A DNA stretch of 64,000 nucleotides, taken from contig NZ_CP014579.1 of NCBI RefSeq assembly GCF_001634365.1, positions 1,116,001 to 1,180,000 of the forward strand, given 5' to 3'. The stretch comes from Paraburkholderia phytofirmans OLGA172 (GTDB lineage: Bacteria > Pseudomonadota > Gammaproteobacteria > Burkholderiales > Burkholderiaceae). This document shows, piece by piece, positions 36,293-44,067 of this stretch. A program made the position numbers and the translations under genes. Position 1 is the first letter of the stretch. Each line of letters starts with the position of its first letter. The notes under the pieces are model-generated. The model searched no databases and was not told where the DNA came from. It was given only the letters and a program-made list of their open reading frames with translations.

Positions 36293-36308
36293 CCGCCAAC
36301 ATGTGGAG
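36293..36308. promoter_or_regulatory. Operator-like site upstream of regulator copy 2
   Basis: CCGCCAACATGTGGAG shares its first twelve bases with the 18-bp palindrome at 2234 and ends like the site at 1347. It lies about 110 bases before the regulator start, the same distance as in copy 1 (115). This suggests auto- or cross-regulation between the paralogues. Confidence 0.5.
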
Positions 36309-36417
36309 AGATTCGGCCAGTACATATTGAAAGGGCAGTTTTTTTTGTAGGATAAAATCCGTAAATAAATCCAGCTCAACGCAAGCTGGAACGTCCACTA
36401 AATTCCGGGGAAAAATT

Positions 36418-37428
36418 ATGATGGAGGCGGTTCACAGTAACAGCGTAGCGCGGCTACACGTTCTGCAAGACGCGCGCACGGTGAGAAATATCGGCATAGT
36501 CTTGTTCAGCGGCTTTGCGTTGCCGGAAGCAGCCACAGTCCTGGAAATATTCCAGTCGGCGAATGCGCTCACCGAGACAGAGACTACACAGGGCGGCCAG
36601 ATACGGTACAAGGTTTGCCTTATATCGGCGGCCGGTGGCCGGGTTGACAGTTCGTCTTCCGTGTTCGTCTGGACCGAAGGTGTCGAGGCGCGTCGCTATT
36701 CAGACGGTTTCCACGCGTTATTTGTTGGCGGTGGAGGCGGGGTGCGCAATGCAACACGTGATGAACGCCTGACTACCTGGCTGCGTCGCGAGTGCCCGCG
36801 CAGCGGACTGGTAGTCCCGATCGGCGAAGGGCGGTTGCTGCTCGAAGCCGCCGGATTCGGACGCGCTGGCAGCAGCCAGCGCTGGGGGGGCGGACGCACT
36901 TCGGAAACCTTCCAACACTGTGCTCCCACCGTTGGCGTCTCGACGGCTTTCGCTAGTCCGTTGCACAGTGCGCTGGCGGTCGTTCAGGAAGATTTTGGTA
37001 CTGAAATCGCGCGCCTGATCGAAGATCACGTCCTGCCTCGGCCCCATCAGACGCGCTTTACGGCGACTATCCGCGAGAATGCACCCGCTTACGTGAGCGA
37101 AAAGATTCAGGCATCGGCCAAGTGGCTGGAGGCGAATGGCGACCGACCGATCTCCATCGATGAGGCGGCGCAGGTTGCCGCAATGAGTGAGCGAAACTTC
37201 CTGCGTCGCTTCAAGATCGAAATGGGCGTCACGCCGTCCGAGTATCTGTCGTATGTGCGGCTCGACATGTGTTGCCGCCTTCTTGTCGAAACCGATCTGC
37301 CGGTCGACAAGATCGCGCGCCGTTGCGGACTTGGGGGTGGTGGCTGGCTCGCGAAACTCTTCCGCAAACATCTTGCGACAACGCCAACCGAGTACCGCGC
37401 CAGCAAGCGTCTCATGAGCACGTCGTGA
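36418..37428 (+). CDS. GlxA-type transcriptional regulator, copy 2
   Basis: 336 residues. The DJ-1/PfpI-like sensor domain begins NIGIVLFSGFALPEAA, and the nucleophile region is PIGEGRLLLEAAGFG, again without Cys. The linker is Gly- and Ser-rich. The AraC-type DNA-binding domain has AAMSERNFLRRFKIEMGVTP and KIARRCG, ending TTPTEYRASKR. It is closer to copy 3 than to copy 1 in the HTH domain. It is transcribed away from the arabinose-donor operon and could control it. GGGGAAAAATT precedes the ATG. Confidence 0.87.
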   Translation: MMEAVHSNSVARLHVLQDARTVRNIGIVLFSGFALPEAATVLEIFQSANALTETETTQGGQIRYKVCLISAAGGRVDSSSSVFVWTEGVEARRYSDGFHALFVGGGGGVRNATRDERLTTWLRRECPRSGLVVPIGEGRLLLEAAGFGRAGSSQRWGGGRTSETFQHCAPTVGVSTAFASPLHSALAVVQEDFGTEIARLIEDHVLPRPHQTRFTATIRENAPAYVSEKIQASAKWLEANGDRPISIDEAAQVAAMSERNFLRRFKIEMGVTPSEYLSYVRLDMCCRLLVETDLPVDKIARRCGLGGGGWLAKLFRKHLATTPTEYRASKRLMSTS

Positions 37429-37859
37429 TAACCGATCTGTCTGCGGTAATGGCGGTTTAGCCGCCATAAAGACCGCGGATTACGATTTGTGTGCAATGCC
37501 ATATAACGCCATATAATGCGGTGCGATGCGCTGTTAAAGAACACTGCATCGTATCGAATGACAAGCTTATATTCGCTGGATGGAATTCGATAGTTGAGAT
37601 TTGCCGAATAGTGCCTGAAGAAGGGCATTTGTCATCATAAGATCAATTGTCAGGTGGACAAAACATATTGAGTGAGCCTGATTCAGGTTGCACAAACGAT
37701 TGCGATTTCAGAAGTTGCCTGGTTTGACTGCTCCAGCATGGGTCCCTAACGACGTCTGAAGGACGAGCAGATGTGCCTCGGAACTTGAGCCTGCTCTCCT
37801 TCAGGAGGGTAGGCTTTTTTAATTCTTCTGTGCCAGTGCGCAGCATCAAGCCGAGCCAT
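37429..37859. other. Intergenic region with small-RNA-like element
   Basis: 431 bases without a supported gene. It holds a short direct repeat (GCCATATAA at about 37498 and 37509) and the two-hairpin element A with terminator at 37745-37820, directly followed by the truncated galU sequence. Confidence 0.5.
37745..37820 (+). ncRNA. Candidate small RNA, element A, ending in a terminator
   Basis: A small hairpin (CGAG..CTCG) holds CAGATGTGC in its loop region. It is followed by TTGAGCCTGC and a terminator: AGCCTGCTCTCC / GGAGGGTAGGCT with a TTTTTT tail. The CAGAT, TTGAGCCTGC and T-run parts recur at 43.9 and 48.6 kb. There is no gene just upstream on this strand that would need this terminator except the distant regulator. 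Identity as a small RNA is inferred. Confidence 0.5.
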
Positions 37860-38453
37860 GTCGACTGCTTCTACGTACGCCAGCCTGAGGCGCTCGGCCT
37901 CGGCCACGCGGTGCTGTGCGCCGAGAAGCTGGTCGGCGATAACCCGTTTGCGGTGATCCTCGCGGACGACTTGCTGTACGGCACACCACCCGTGATGACG
38001 CAGATGATCGAGGTGTTCGACCACTATCACAGCTCGGTGATCGGCGTCGAAGAGATTCCGTCGTCGGAGACGAAGTCGTACGGTATCGTCGACGGCAAGC
38101 AGTGGGAACAGTCGATCATCAAGATGTCGGGCATCGTCGAGAAACCGGCGCCGGAAGTTGCGCCGTCGAACCTCGGCGTGGTGGGCCGTTACGTGCTCAT
38201 GCCGCGGATCTTCGAACACCTGCGCGCGCTAAAGCCGGGCGCCGGCGGCGAACTGCAGTTGACGGACGCGATCCAGTCGCTGCTCGCCGACGAGCAGGTG
38301 CTGGCATACAAATATCACGGCAGGCGCTTCGACTGTGGCAGCAAGCTCGGCTATCTGAAGGCCACCGTCGAGTTCGCACTGCGGCACCCGGAAGTTAGCG
38401 AAGACTTCCGGGCATACCTGGAAGAGCATCTGGCCGTGCCGCAGGTTGGTTGA
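37860..38453 (+). pseudogene. galU: 5'-truncated UTP-glucose-1-phosphate uridylyltransferase
   Basis: 198 codons, beginning abruptly at VDCFYVRQPEALGLGHAV and running to the normal end. Conserved GalU parts are AVILADDLLYGTPPV, GIVEKPAPEVAPSNLGVVGR and KYHGRRFDCGSKLGYL. The N-terminal third with the GxGTRxLP nucleotide-binding motif is missing; the upstream sequence is unrelated. It cannot make UDP-glucose. It may still be read from the upstream open frame, but function is unlikely. Confidence 0.88.
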
Positions 38454-38577
38454 TGGATAGGCTCACTGTCTCGCCTTGAGGCTGCGAACTGGAGACGTCA
38501 GTGATCGCCTCTATACAGGCTCGACCCGAGGGAAAAAAAGCCTGCTCGTCTTGGGGGCCGGCAGGCAGACACCTCGT

Positions 38578-39300
38578 CTACGTCCCCGCTCCGCCAGTGC
38601 CACCCGTACCGCCGGTTGTCTTGCCTGGCGCGGAGCCACCTGAAATGGGCGCGGCAGCGCCCGCGGCAACTGCCGCGGCCGCAAGAGATGCGGCGGGTTG
38701 GCCTTCACTCGTAATCGCCCCATCCGTCTGCAGGGTGTCGAGATCCGCGTCGGCTCCAGGTTGACCTGGCGTGAACGATACGGTCAAGAACGAGTTCGTG
38801 GACAACGTCACGCCATATGTGCTTTTTATCAGTTGCGCGACGGCGTTTTCTGCGTTTGCTATCACCGTGCTATTCGTCAGCGCACTCTGGTAGGTCGGAT
38901 TGGTCGTGATGCCGGCAATCAAGCCATTGAGCGTCGTGCCGAGCTGTCCGGCCAGGTAACTCAGAAGCAACTGCGTGAGCGGCGTAACGTTGTATGTCCC
39001 AGCACCGGAAGCAAACGAATTGAGGACGATCGAACCACTTGTCGCTGTAATCAGACACGGGCCGTCGAAGCTGAACGTATCCGAATAAGATCCGCTTGAA
39101 TTCGAAGTCGTGCTACCTGAGCCGTTCTTGCAGCTCAACTGGATGGTCGCATTAGCCAGTGCAGCGCCGACTGCCGCCGTTCCATGGATGGTCGCAGTGG
39201 GCGAACTACCGCCTCCGCCACACGCAACGAGCGCGCTGCTTGCCAGCGCAATTGATCCAAACTGCAGCGTGCGCCACGCGCGGGCGTCAAATAGCTTCAT
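38578..39300 (-). CDS. Lipoprotein downstream of YjbH-like protein
   Basis: 240 residues from the ATG at 39300 with GGAG seven bases before it. The signal peptide ends in the lipobox LVACGGGGSS. The mature part is rich in Ser, Thr, Ala and Gly with a repeating carboxypeptidase-regulatory-like look (HGTAAVGAALANATIQL), and the tail is Gly/Thr-rich. The function is unknown. It lies 20 bases after the yjbH-like gene, so the two probably form an operon for surface polysaccharide handling. Confidence 0.8.
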   Translation of the reverse strand: MKLFDARAWRTLQFGSIALASSALVACGGGGSSPTATIHGTAAVGAALANATIQLSCKNGSGSTTSNSSGSYSDTFSFDGPCLITATSGSIVLNSFASGAGTYNVTPLTQLLLSYLAGQLGTTLNGLIAGITTNPTYQSALTNSTVIANAENAVAQLIKSTYGVTLSTNSFLTVSFTPGQPGADADLDTLQTDGAITSEGQPAASLAAAAVAAGAAAPISGGSAPGKTTGGTGGTGGAGT

Positions 39301-39320
39301 CGATTTTCTCCAAAAGAAAG

Positions 39321-41702
39321 TCACTCGCAATTGGCAGGCAACTGAGCCTGCACTTTCGTCACATCCTGCAAACTGGCTTCACAGGCACCGGCCGGCGCCA
39401 CTGTTATCGCAGCAGAAGGACCGGCTGGCTCGCCATGACGATCCAATTTCGACGGATCGTCGTGAGGTCTTGCATAACGGTCGTACGCGTCGCGCATTCG
39501 ATAGAGTTGCGTCGCGAAATACGCCGCGCTAAAGCGCCCTTGGTTCAGAAGAACCTGGTCGGTGCTATACGCGAAGCTCAGGTTCTGCGCTGCATCAGGC
39601 GTCAGGTAGTTGGTCGAGCCCACGCGCGTGCGGAAGTCCAGTGCAAACGCCCCGGAGCCAGAGACCTGGGTAATGCCCGGCTTCATACCTTGGCGCGGCG
39701 TGAGCGGGAAGCTGATGGCTGCGCCTGCAAAGCTGCCTCGGCCGCTATGTTCGCCATATACGCTGACAGATACATCGTCGAACCAGCGCGTTAGCGTGAT
39801 GAGCGGGCCCTTGTCGCCCCCAACATAGCGGGCCACGCCAGCCTCGATCCATAGCTTCCACGAAGGTTGTACCCATCTGTAGGTGAGCATCGCGTTCGTT
39901 TCGTGCGGCAGCGTCTCCCGGCCGGGCTCCTGGTGCAGATACGCGAGACGCAGTCGGACGATGTCTGGACGGCCTGGGACAAATGCCGTGGTTTCGTTCT
40001 CGATGCCAACGTACTGGTAGTCGAACTTGCCCACGGCGGCCACGTTCAGGACTTGCGGCATGATCCAGAAACTCTGTGCCAACGCCGCACTGGACAGCCC
40101 GCCGCGCAGACGGTACTGGCTGAACACGCGACCGTCGTCCATGTTCTTCGTGTTGTACAGCGGCGCAATATAGCTTGCATACAGCTCAGCACCCCGCCAA
40201 AGCGGAACGAATCCTTCAATATTCGCCCCAACCGAAATGTCGAAGTTTCCATATTCGGTGCCGTATAGATAGCTCGTAACGGGTGAGATCTGAATGCGCG
40301 TGAGCCCGTGGTACCGGTCATTGCCGTACCACACAATCGAGTCTGCGTCATAGTTCAGTTGCGCTCGCATCGTCATCGATGCGCTTGCCGCTGCGGGTGC
40401 CCCCCCGGCGAGGAATTGTGCGTAGGCTTCGCGATCGACGGCAACGTCGGCGAGCGGTTCATTGGCCTTCTTGACTACCGCATGAACTCGCTTGATGCCA
40501 CGCGGTGCATTGATGCTCGCCACACCCAGCACGATGCCGAGCGCGTCAGCTTCGTTCTGGTTGTATCGGTGGTTCTCGTATTCGACGATGAGATCCTGGC
40601 CGCTGATCCCTACTCGCACGTGTTCGAGGCCCGCGGCAAACAGTTGCGCAGCGATCGAATCGAGCGCTGAGGTGTCCACCGGCTCGGGAATGACCGGCGT
40701 GCGCTCAGCGGGCACCGCAGGGGATGCATCGGCCACGACGACGGACGCGTAGGACTGCAGCGGCGGCACAAATGAAATCGCTTCTTGGGCAACATCATTC
40801 GGGTGTTCCGCCACGGCCAGTTCGTGAGGCGGCGGCAAGCTACGCGGCACGATAGCTGCACCTGCACCTGCACCTGCACCTGGGTCGGTCGGTCCCTGCT
40901 GTACCTGAGCGTTGGTATCGTCGCACAGACCGCCTGCGCAGCGCTGTGGACTGAACCGCTTGCCGAGCGGTATCTGAATTCCCACCGAGATCGACGTGCG
41001 CGGCGATACACCGTCTGTCGATCTGAGCGCGCGCGTCACCGTACCGATGATGTTGGCGTCGGCTAGCCAGCTAATGCGGGGCGACTGATAACGCACGCCT
41101 GCGTAGGGTGTCTTCGAGTCATCTTCCGCCAGCAGCGACAGTCCCGTCTGCCAGAGCGACAGCTGGACACCTCCAAACAGGCCGTCAAGCCGATCGCCTT
41201 GCCCGTAGCCGATTGTCAGGTTGAGCGGCCCGAAGGGCTGTGACACCTCGCCGTACTTGGAGCGAAAGAAATGGGTTTGACCGCCGATGTCGGTCATGCC
41301 GAACGCAATGGCCGGCTGATATTTGAAGAACTGCGGTACTTCCAGTTTAACGTCGGCTATCAAATGACGAAAAATGAAGTGGTCCGCGCCGGCATACGGC
41401 GCCGGCACATCCCCCGGATAGTTCACCAACCCGCCAGCCAGCTCAACATACGGCAGGAGTCCGAACGCACCCCAGTAGATCTGAGAACCCGTCGCCTGTT
41501 TGCCGTAGCGGGGGGCGATGTAATCGTTGTACTGTGCTTCGCCAACACCTTCCGGCAATGCGAACGCATAGGGGATCACCAGCCCGCCTGCCTGGCCAAG
41601 CGAGTTCAGCGCCGGATCGACAGCATGCGCCGACCCGGAAAATGCCAGTGCAGCGCCGAGTGCCAAGGCTTGCGGGGCGAATTGAGGTCGATTTGCGCGC
41701 AA
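39321..41702 (-). CDS. YjbH-domain outer-membrane protein
   Basis: 793 residues from a TTG preceded by AGGA. The signal peptide is cleaved after GSAHA. A YjbH-type domain fills most of the length: GLVIPYAFALPEGVGEAQYN near the start, and alternating amphipathic strands with many aromatic residues in the C-terminal half, as in beta-barrels. YjbH proteins belong to the yjbEFGH exopolysaccharide system and to group-4 capsule loci. Here only a lipoprotein accompanies it. A Pro/Gly/Ala linker (GAGAGA) is encoded by a hexanucleotide repeat at 40856. Confidence 0.85.
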   Translation of the reverse strand: MRANRPQFAPQALALGAALAFSGSAHAVDPALNSLGQAGGLVIPYAFALPEGVGEAQYNDYIAPRYGKQATGSQIYWGAFGLLPYVELAGGLVNYPGDVPAPYAGADHFIFRHLIADVKLEVPQFFKYQPAIAFGMTDIGGQTHFFRSKYGEVSQPFGPLNLTIGYGQGDRLDGLFGGVQLSLWQTGLSLLAEDDSKTPYAGVRYQSPRISWLADANIIGTVTRALRSTDGVSPRTSISVGIQIPLGKRFSPQRCAGGLCDDTNAQVQQGPTDPGAGAGAGAAIVPRSLPPPHELAVAEHPNDVAQEAISFVPPLQSYASVVVADASPAVPAERTPVIPEPVDTSALDSIAAQLFAAGLEHVRVGISGQDLIVEYENHRYNQNEADALGIVLGVASINAPRGIKRVHAVVKKANEPLADVAVDREAYAQFLAGGAPAAASASMTMRAQLNYDADSIVWYGNDRYHGLTRIQISPVTSYLYGTEYGNFDISVGANIEGFVPLWRGAELYASYIAPLYNTKNMDDGRVFSQYRLRGGLSSAALAQSFWIMPQVLNVAAVGKFDYQYVGIENETTAFVPGRPDIVRLRLAYLHQEPGRETLPHETNAMLTYRWVQPSWKLWIEAGVARYVGGDKGPLITLTRWFDDVSVSVYGEHSGRGSFAGAAISFPLTPRQGMKPGITQVSGSGAFALDFRTRVGSTNYLTPDAAQNLSFAYSTDQVLLNQGRFSAAYFATQLYRMRDAYDRYARPHDDPSKLDRHGEPAGPSAAITVAPAGACEASLQDVTKVQAQLPANCE
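40856..40879. repeat. Hexanucleotide tandem repeat (CTGCAC) x4
   Basis: Four exact copies lie within the yjbH-like gene and encode a Gly-Ala linker on the minus strand. Changes in copy number would keep the frame, so linker length could vary. Confidence 0.85.
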
Positions 41703-42756
41703 TCTGCTGAGTCCTTTTTAGCGATAAACCGGTTGACGGGCGAGGTTGCAAAGCAGGGATCGCGCGATAGAGCAGACCGATTCCGTGGATGTGCTCCATA
41801 CCATCAGCTTCTTTCGACGAACAAGAAGGTGTCGTCGGCACGCACGAACGTACACAACACGGCCACGCCTGACCGCCACGTGGCAAGGCCAAACGCTGTA
41901 TGGGCGTGGCAGATCCGGTGCCCGCTTTACGCACTAACGCGATCCGCCTGGGCGGTGTTGGGTTGACCCGGCTGACGGAATAGGAGAGGGAGCGGCCACA
42001 AGGGTCCTGGCGCATCTGGCGACGGCGGACCGGGGCAGCGCAGTCCGGATATCGAAACGTCGAGCCTTGCAGATATTCAATCCGCCTGCGTTGCGCGTGC
42101 TTGTAGCTCTTCGGCATAAAGCCGTAGTGGACGCCGCCGCGGCCGCCCTGGCAAACCTCCGGTTGCGACAAGGCCAATCTCCCTGGCGATACCTGTACGC
42201 AGCAAAAGGACCGTGCTGTTTGACATCATTGGGGCGGTTCAACCGAGGCTTGCTGCCGTGCAGAGAACGCGGCACTTTCTATGGCAAAGGCTCAAGGGTC
42301 GCCCACCACTCGTCACTGCTTCACTATCCTGTTGTCCCACATCACATCTTTCATCGCTGCAATGTCCGGGTCTTTACTGAGGAGTTCTAGTCGTTGGGGT
42401 CGATCCTATAGAACGACTAAAACTTCCGCCATCGAGTGTCCGAATGCGACCTGATGTTGGCGAATGCGGCCCGACACCTTCTCGCGTTGCTCGTTTATGG
42501 GCTGCGACGCACCAGAAGCGTTGCTCGTTCGCGAGCTGTTGTCACAGGAGAGCGGGGAGGAGGTACTGTTGACCTCGCGAGGCCGTTTCGTATCGCGCAT
42601 GGTGCCTGCTGCAACGGAGGATCTGCGCAAGACCCGTGCTCAGGCAGGTGGGCATGAAATTGGGCGGACAGGCGGGATGGCCCGAGCCTGATTGAGCGCA
42701 CCGCGACGCCCAGGTGAAAGGTTGCGGTGCGTGCGATCAGTCGATCTGCCGTGGAC
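41703..42756. other. Long intergenic region
   Basis: About 1 kb upstream of the yjbH-like gene and downstream of phbB. It should hold the yjbH promoter. Apart from one small antitoxin-like frame at 42464 I see no gene; other open frames have no start signal or family motif. Confidence 0.5.
42464..42691 (+). CDS. Possible Phd/YefM-like antitoxin fragment
   Basis: 75 residues at most. LVRELLSQESGEEVLLTSR followed by GRFVSRMVPA resembles the core of prevent-host-death antitoxins (usual form: LITRRGKPVARLVP). No toxin gene follows. The start is uncertain and the N-terminal dimer part does not match well, so it may be a relic. Confidence 0.35.
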   Translation: MRPDTFSRCSFMGCDAPEALLVRELLSQESGEEVLLTSRGRFVSRMVPAATEDLRKTRAQAGGHEIGRTGGMARA

Positions 42757-43500
42757 TCAGTGCATATGCTGGCCGCCGTTGATGGCGAGATTGGACCCCG
42801 TTACAAAACCGGCATCGTCCGAGCATAGATAGAGCACAAGCGCTGCCACTTCTTCGGGCTTGCCGAGCCGGCCGACGGGGATCTGCGGCAGGATCTTCGT
42901 ATCCAGAATCTCCTGGGGAATAGCGGTGACCATCTTGGTGGCGAGATAGCCAGGTGAAATGGTGTTGACGGTTACCCCCTTGCGCGCCACTTCCTGCGCC
43001 AGCGATTTGGTGAAACCGTGCATGCCAGCTTTGGCCGCCGCATAGTTGGTCTGGCCGATAGATCCTTTCGAACCGTTGACCGAGGAAATGTTGATGACGC
43101 GCCCCCAACCGCGTTCGACCATCTCCTCGCACAACGGCTTGGTCATGTTGAAGACCGAATCCAGATTGGCCCGAATGACTGCATCCCAGTTGATCTTGTC
43201 GAGTTTCCGGAGCGTCATGTCCCGTGTGACGCCGGCGTTGTTCACCAGAATATCGACGGGGCCAATCTCAGACCGGATTTTGCTTGCACAGTGCTGACAT
43301 GAGTCGTAGTCGGTGACGTCTACCGGGTAAGCGCGGAAGCTTCGTCCACTAGCCTCCATGTCGGCCAGCCAGTCAGCGACGCCGAGGTTGTTCAGCGAGT
43401 GTGTGACCACCACCGAATAACCCGCGTCATGCAGCTTTGTACTGATCGACTCCCCAAGTCCACCCATGCCACCCGTCACTACCGCGATTCGCTTCACCAT
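42757..43500 (-). CDS. phbB: Acetoacetyl-CoA reductase
   Basis: 247 residues from the ATG at 43500 with AGGA eight bases upstream. It is a short-chain dehydrogenase with AVVTGGMGGLGESI (nucleotide binding), NNAGVTRDMTL, and the Ser-Tyr-Lys set in INISSVNGSKG and YAAAKAG. The start VKRIAVVTGG and the end GSNLAINGGQHMH are typical of PhbB. It makes (R)-3-hydroxybutyryl-CoA for polyhydroxybutyrate. No phbA or phbC is near, so this is probably an extra copy; a dead phasin gene lies at 49.3 kb. Confidence 0.93.
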   Translation of the reverse strand: MVKRIAVVTGGMGGLGESISTKLHDAGYSVVVTHSLNNLGVADWLADMEASGRSFRAYPVDVTDYDSCQHCASKIRSEIGPVDILVNNAGVTRDMTLRKLDKINWDAVIRANLDSVFNMTKPLCEEMVERGWGRVINISSVNGSKGSIGQTNYAAAKAGMHGFTKSLAQEVARKGVTVNTISPGYLATKMVTAIPQEILDTKILPQIPVGRLGKPEEVAALVLYLCSDDAGFVTGSNLAINGGQHMH

Positions 43501-44067
43501 CGTTTTTTTCCTGGTTGTGATATCTGCGGGAGTCCTGCGCATTTCGTGGCGGTCCCGCACATCCCGCCAATGCATTTCAGCAATACGCCGCCACCTTCAC
43601 CTGCTCAGGTAGTCGGTTGAACATCGATTGCATTGCGTAAGGCTGCGCGCCTCGAGAGACACGGCGTCTGGCCGAGACGGGTCTGGTCGTATCATCTTAA
43701 GAGGGGAGGTAACGTCGATTCCGTCAAGCGATTGGTGTAATCCGCCATTCGCGAATGCGATGCAGGAGCGGGAGCCGCGGGGAGTCAGCGTCGGGTCGTT
43801 GGAAATTCGACGTCCCACGGCCCATCGAACCGATTTAAGCGAATGCGCCTTTGTCCTGTTCAGTCAACAGCTTGGCCCAATCCGCCACGGGTGATCGTCG
43901 TGCGATTGTTCACCCTACACTGTTCCTCGGTCCATTCGAGGGTCTCTCAGATGTGCAACTCCCTCGAAGGTTAGCCTGCCGCTTACCCTCCGGCAGGCAT
44001 TTTTTTTTCGTGCCTCTTGCACAAGCCACTACCTGCACAGCGGCTCCCAGGGGGACCTTGTCGCCTG
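43501..44067. other. Intergenic region with small-RNA-like element B
   Basis: 567 bases between phbB and the GGDEF-EAL gene, which both read leftwards. There is no supported gene. Element B with its plus-strand terminator lies at 43931-44008. Confidence 0.5.
43931..44008 (+). ncRNA. Candidate small RNA, element B, ending in a terminator
   Basis: Hairpin 1 has perfect arms TTCGAGGG (43935-43942) and CCCTCGAA (43961-43968), with CAGATGTGC in the loop. Hairpin 2 has arms GCCTGCCG (43974-43981) and CGGCAGGC (43991-43998), then nine T (44000-44008). Both flanking genes are on the other strand, so this terminator serves a separate plus-strand transcript. It resembles elements A and C. Confidence 0.6.

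Larger units (their letters stand above)
35657..36417. other. Divergent promoter region with gene debris
   Basis: It lies between the UbiA fusion gene (minus) and regulator copy 2 (plus). It contains an rfbB remnant at about 35.8-36.05 kb, an AT-rich stretch from 36120 to 36380, and an operator-like site at 36293. No intact gene is supported. Confidence 0.55.

Noticed and set aside
42436..42700. Complete toxin-antitoxin pair
   Set aside because: Only an antitoxin-like core is visible; no toxin frame with family motifs lies on either side.
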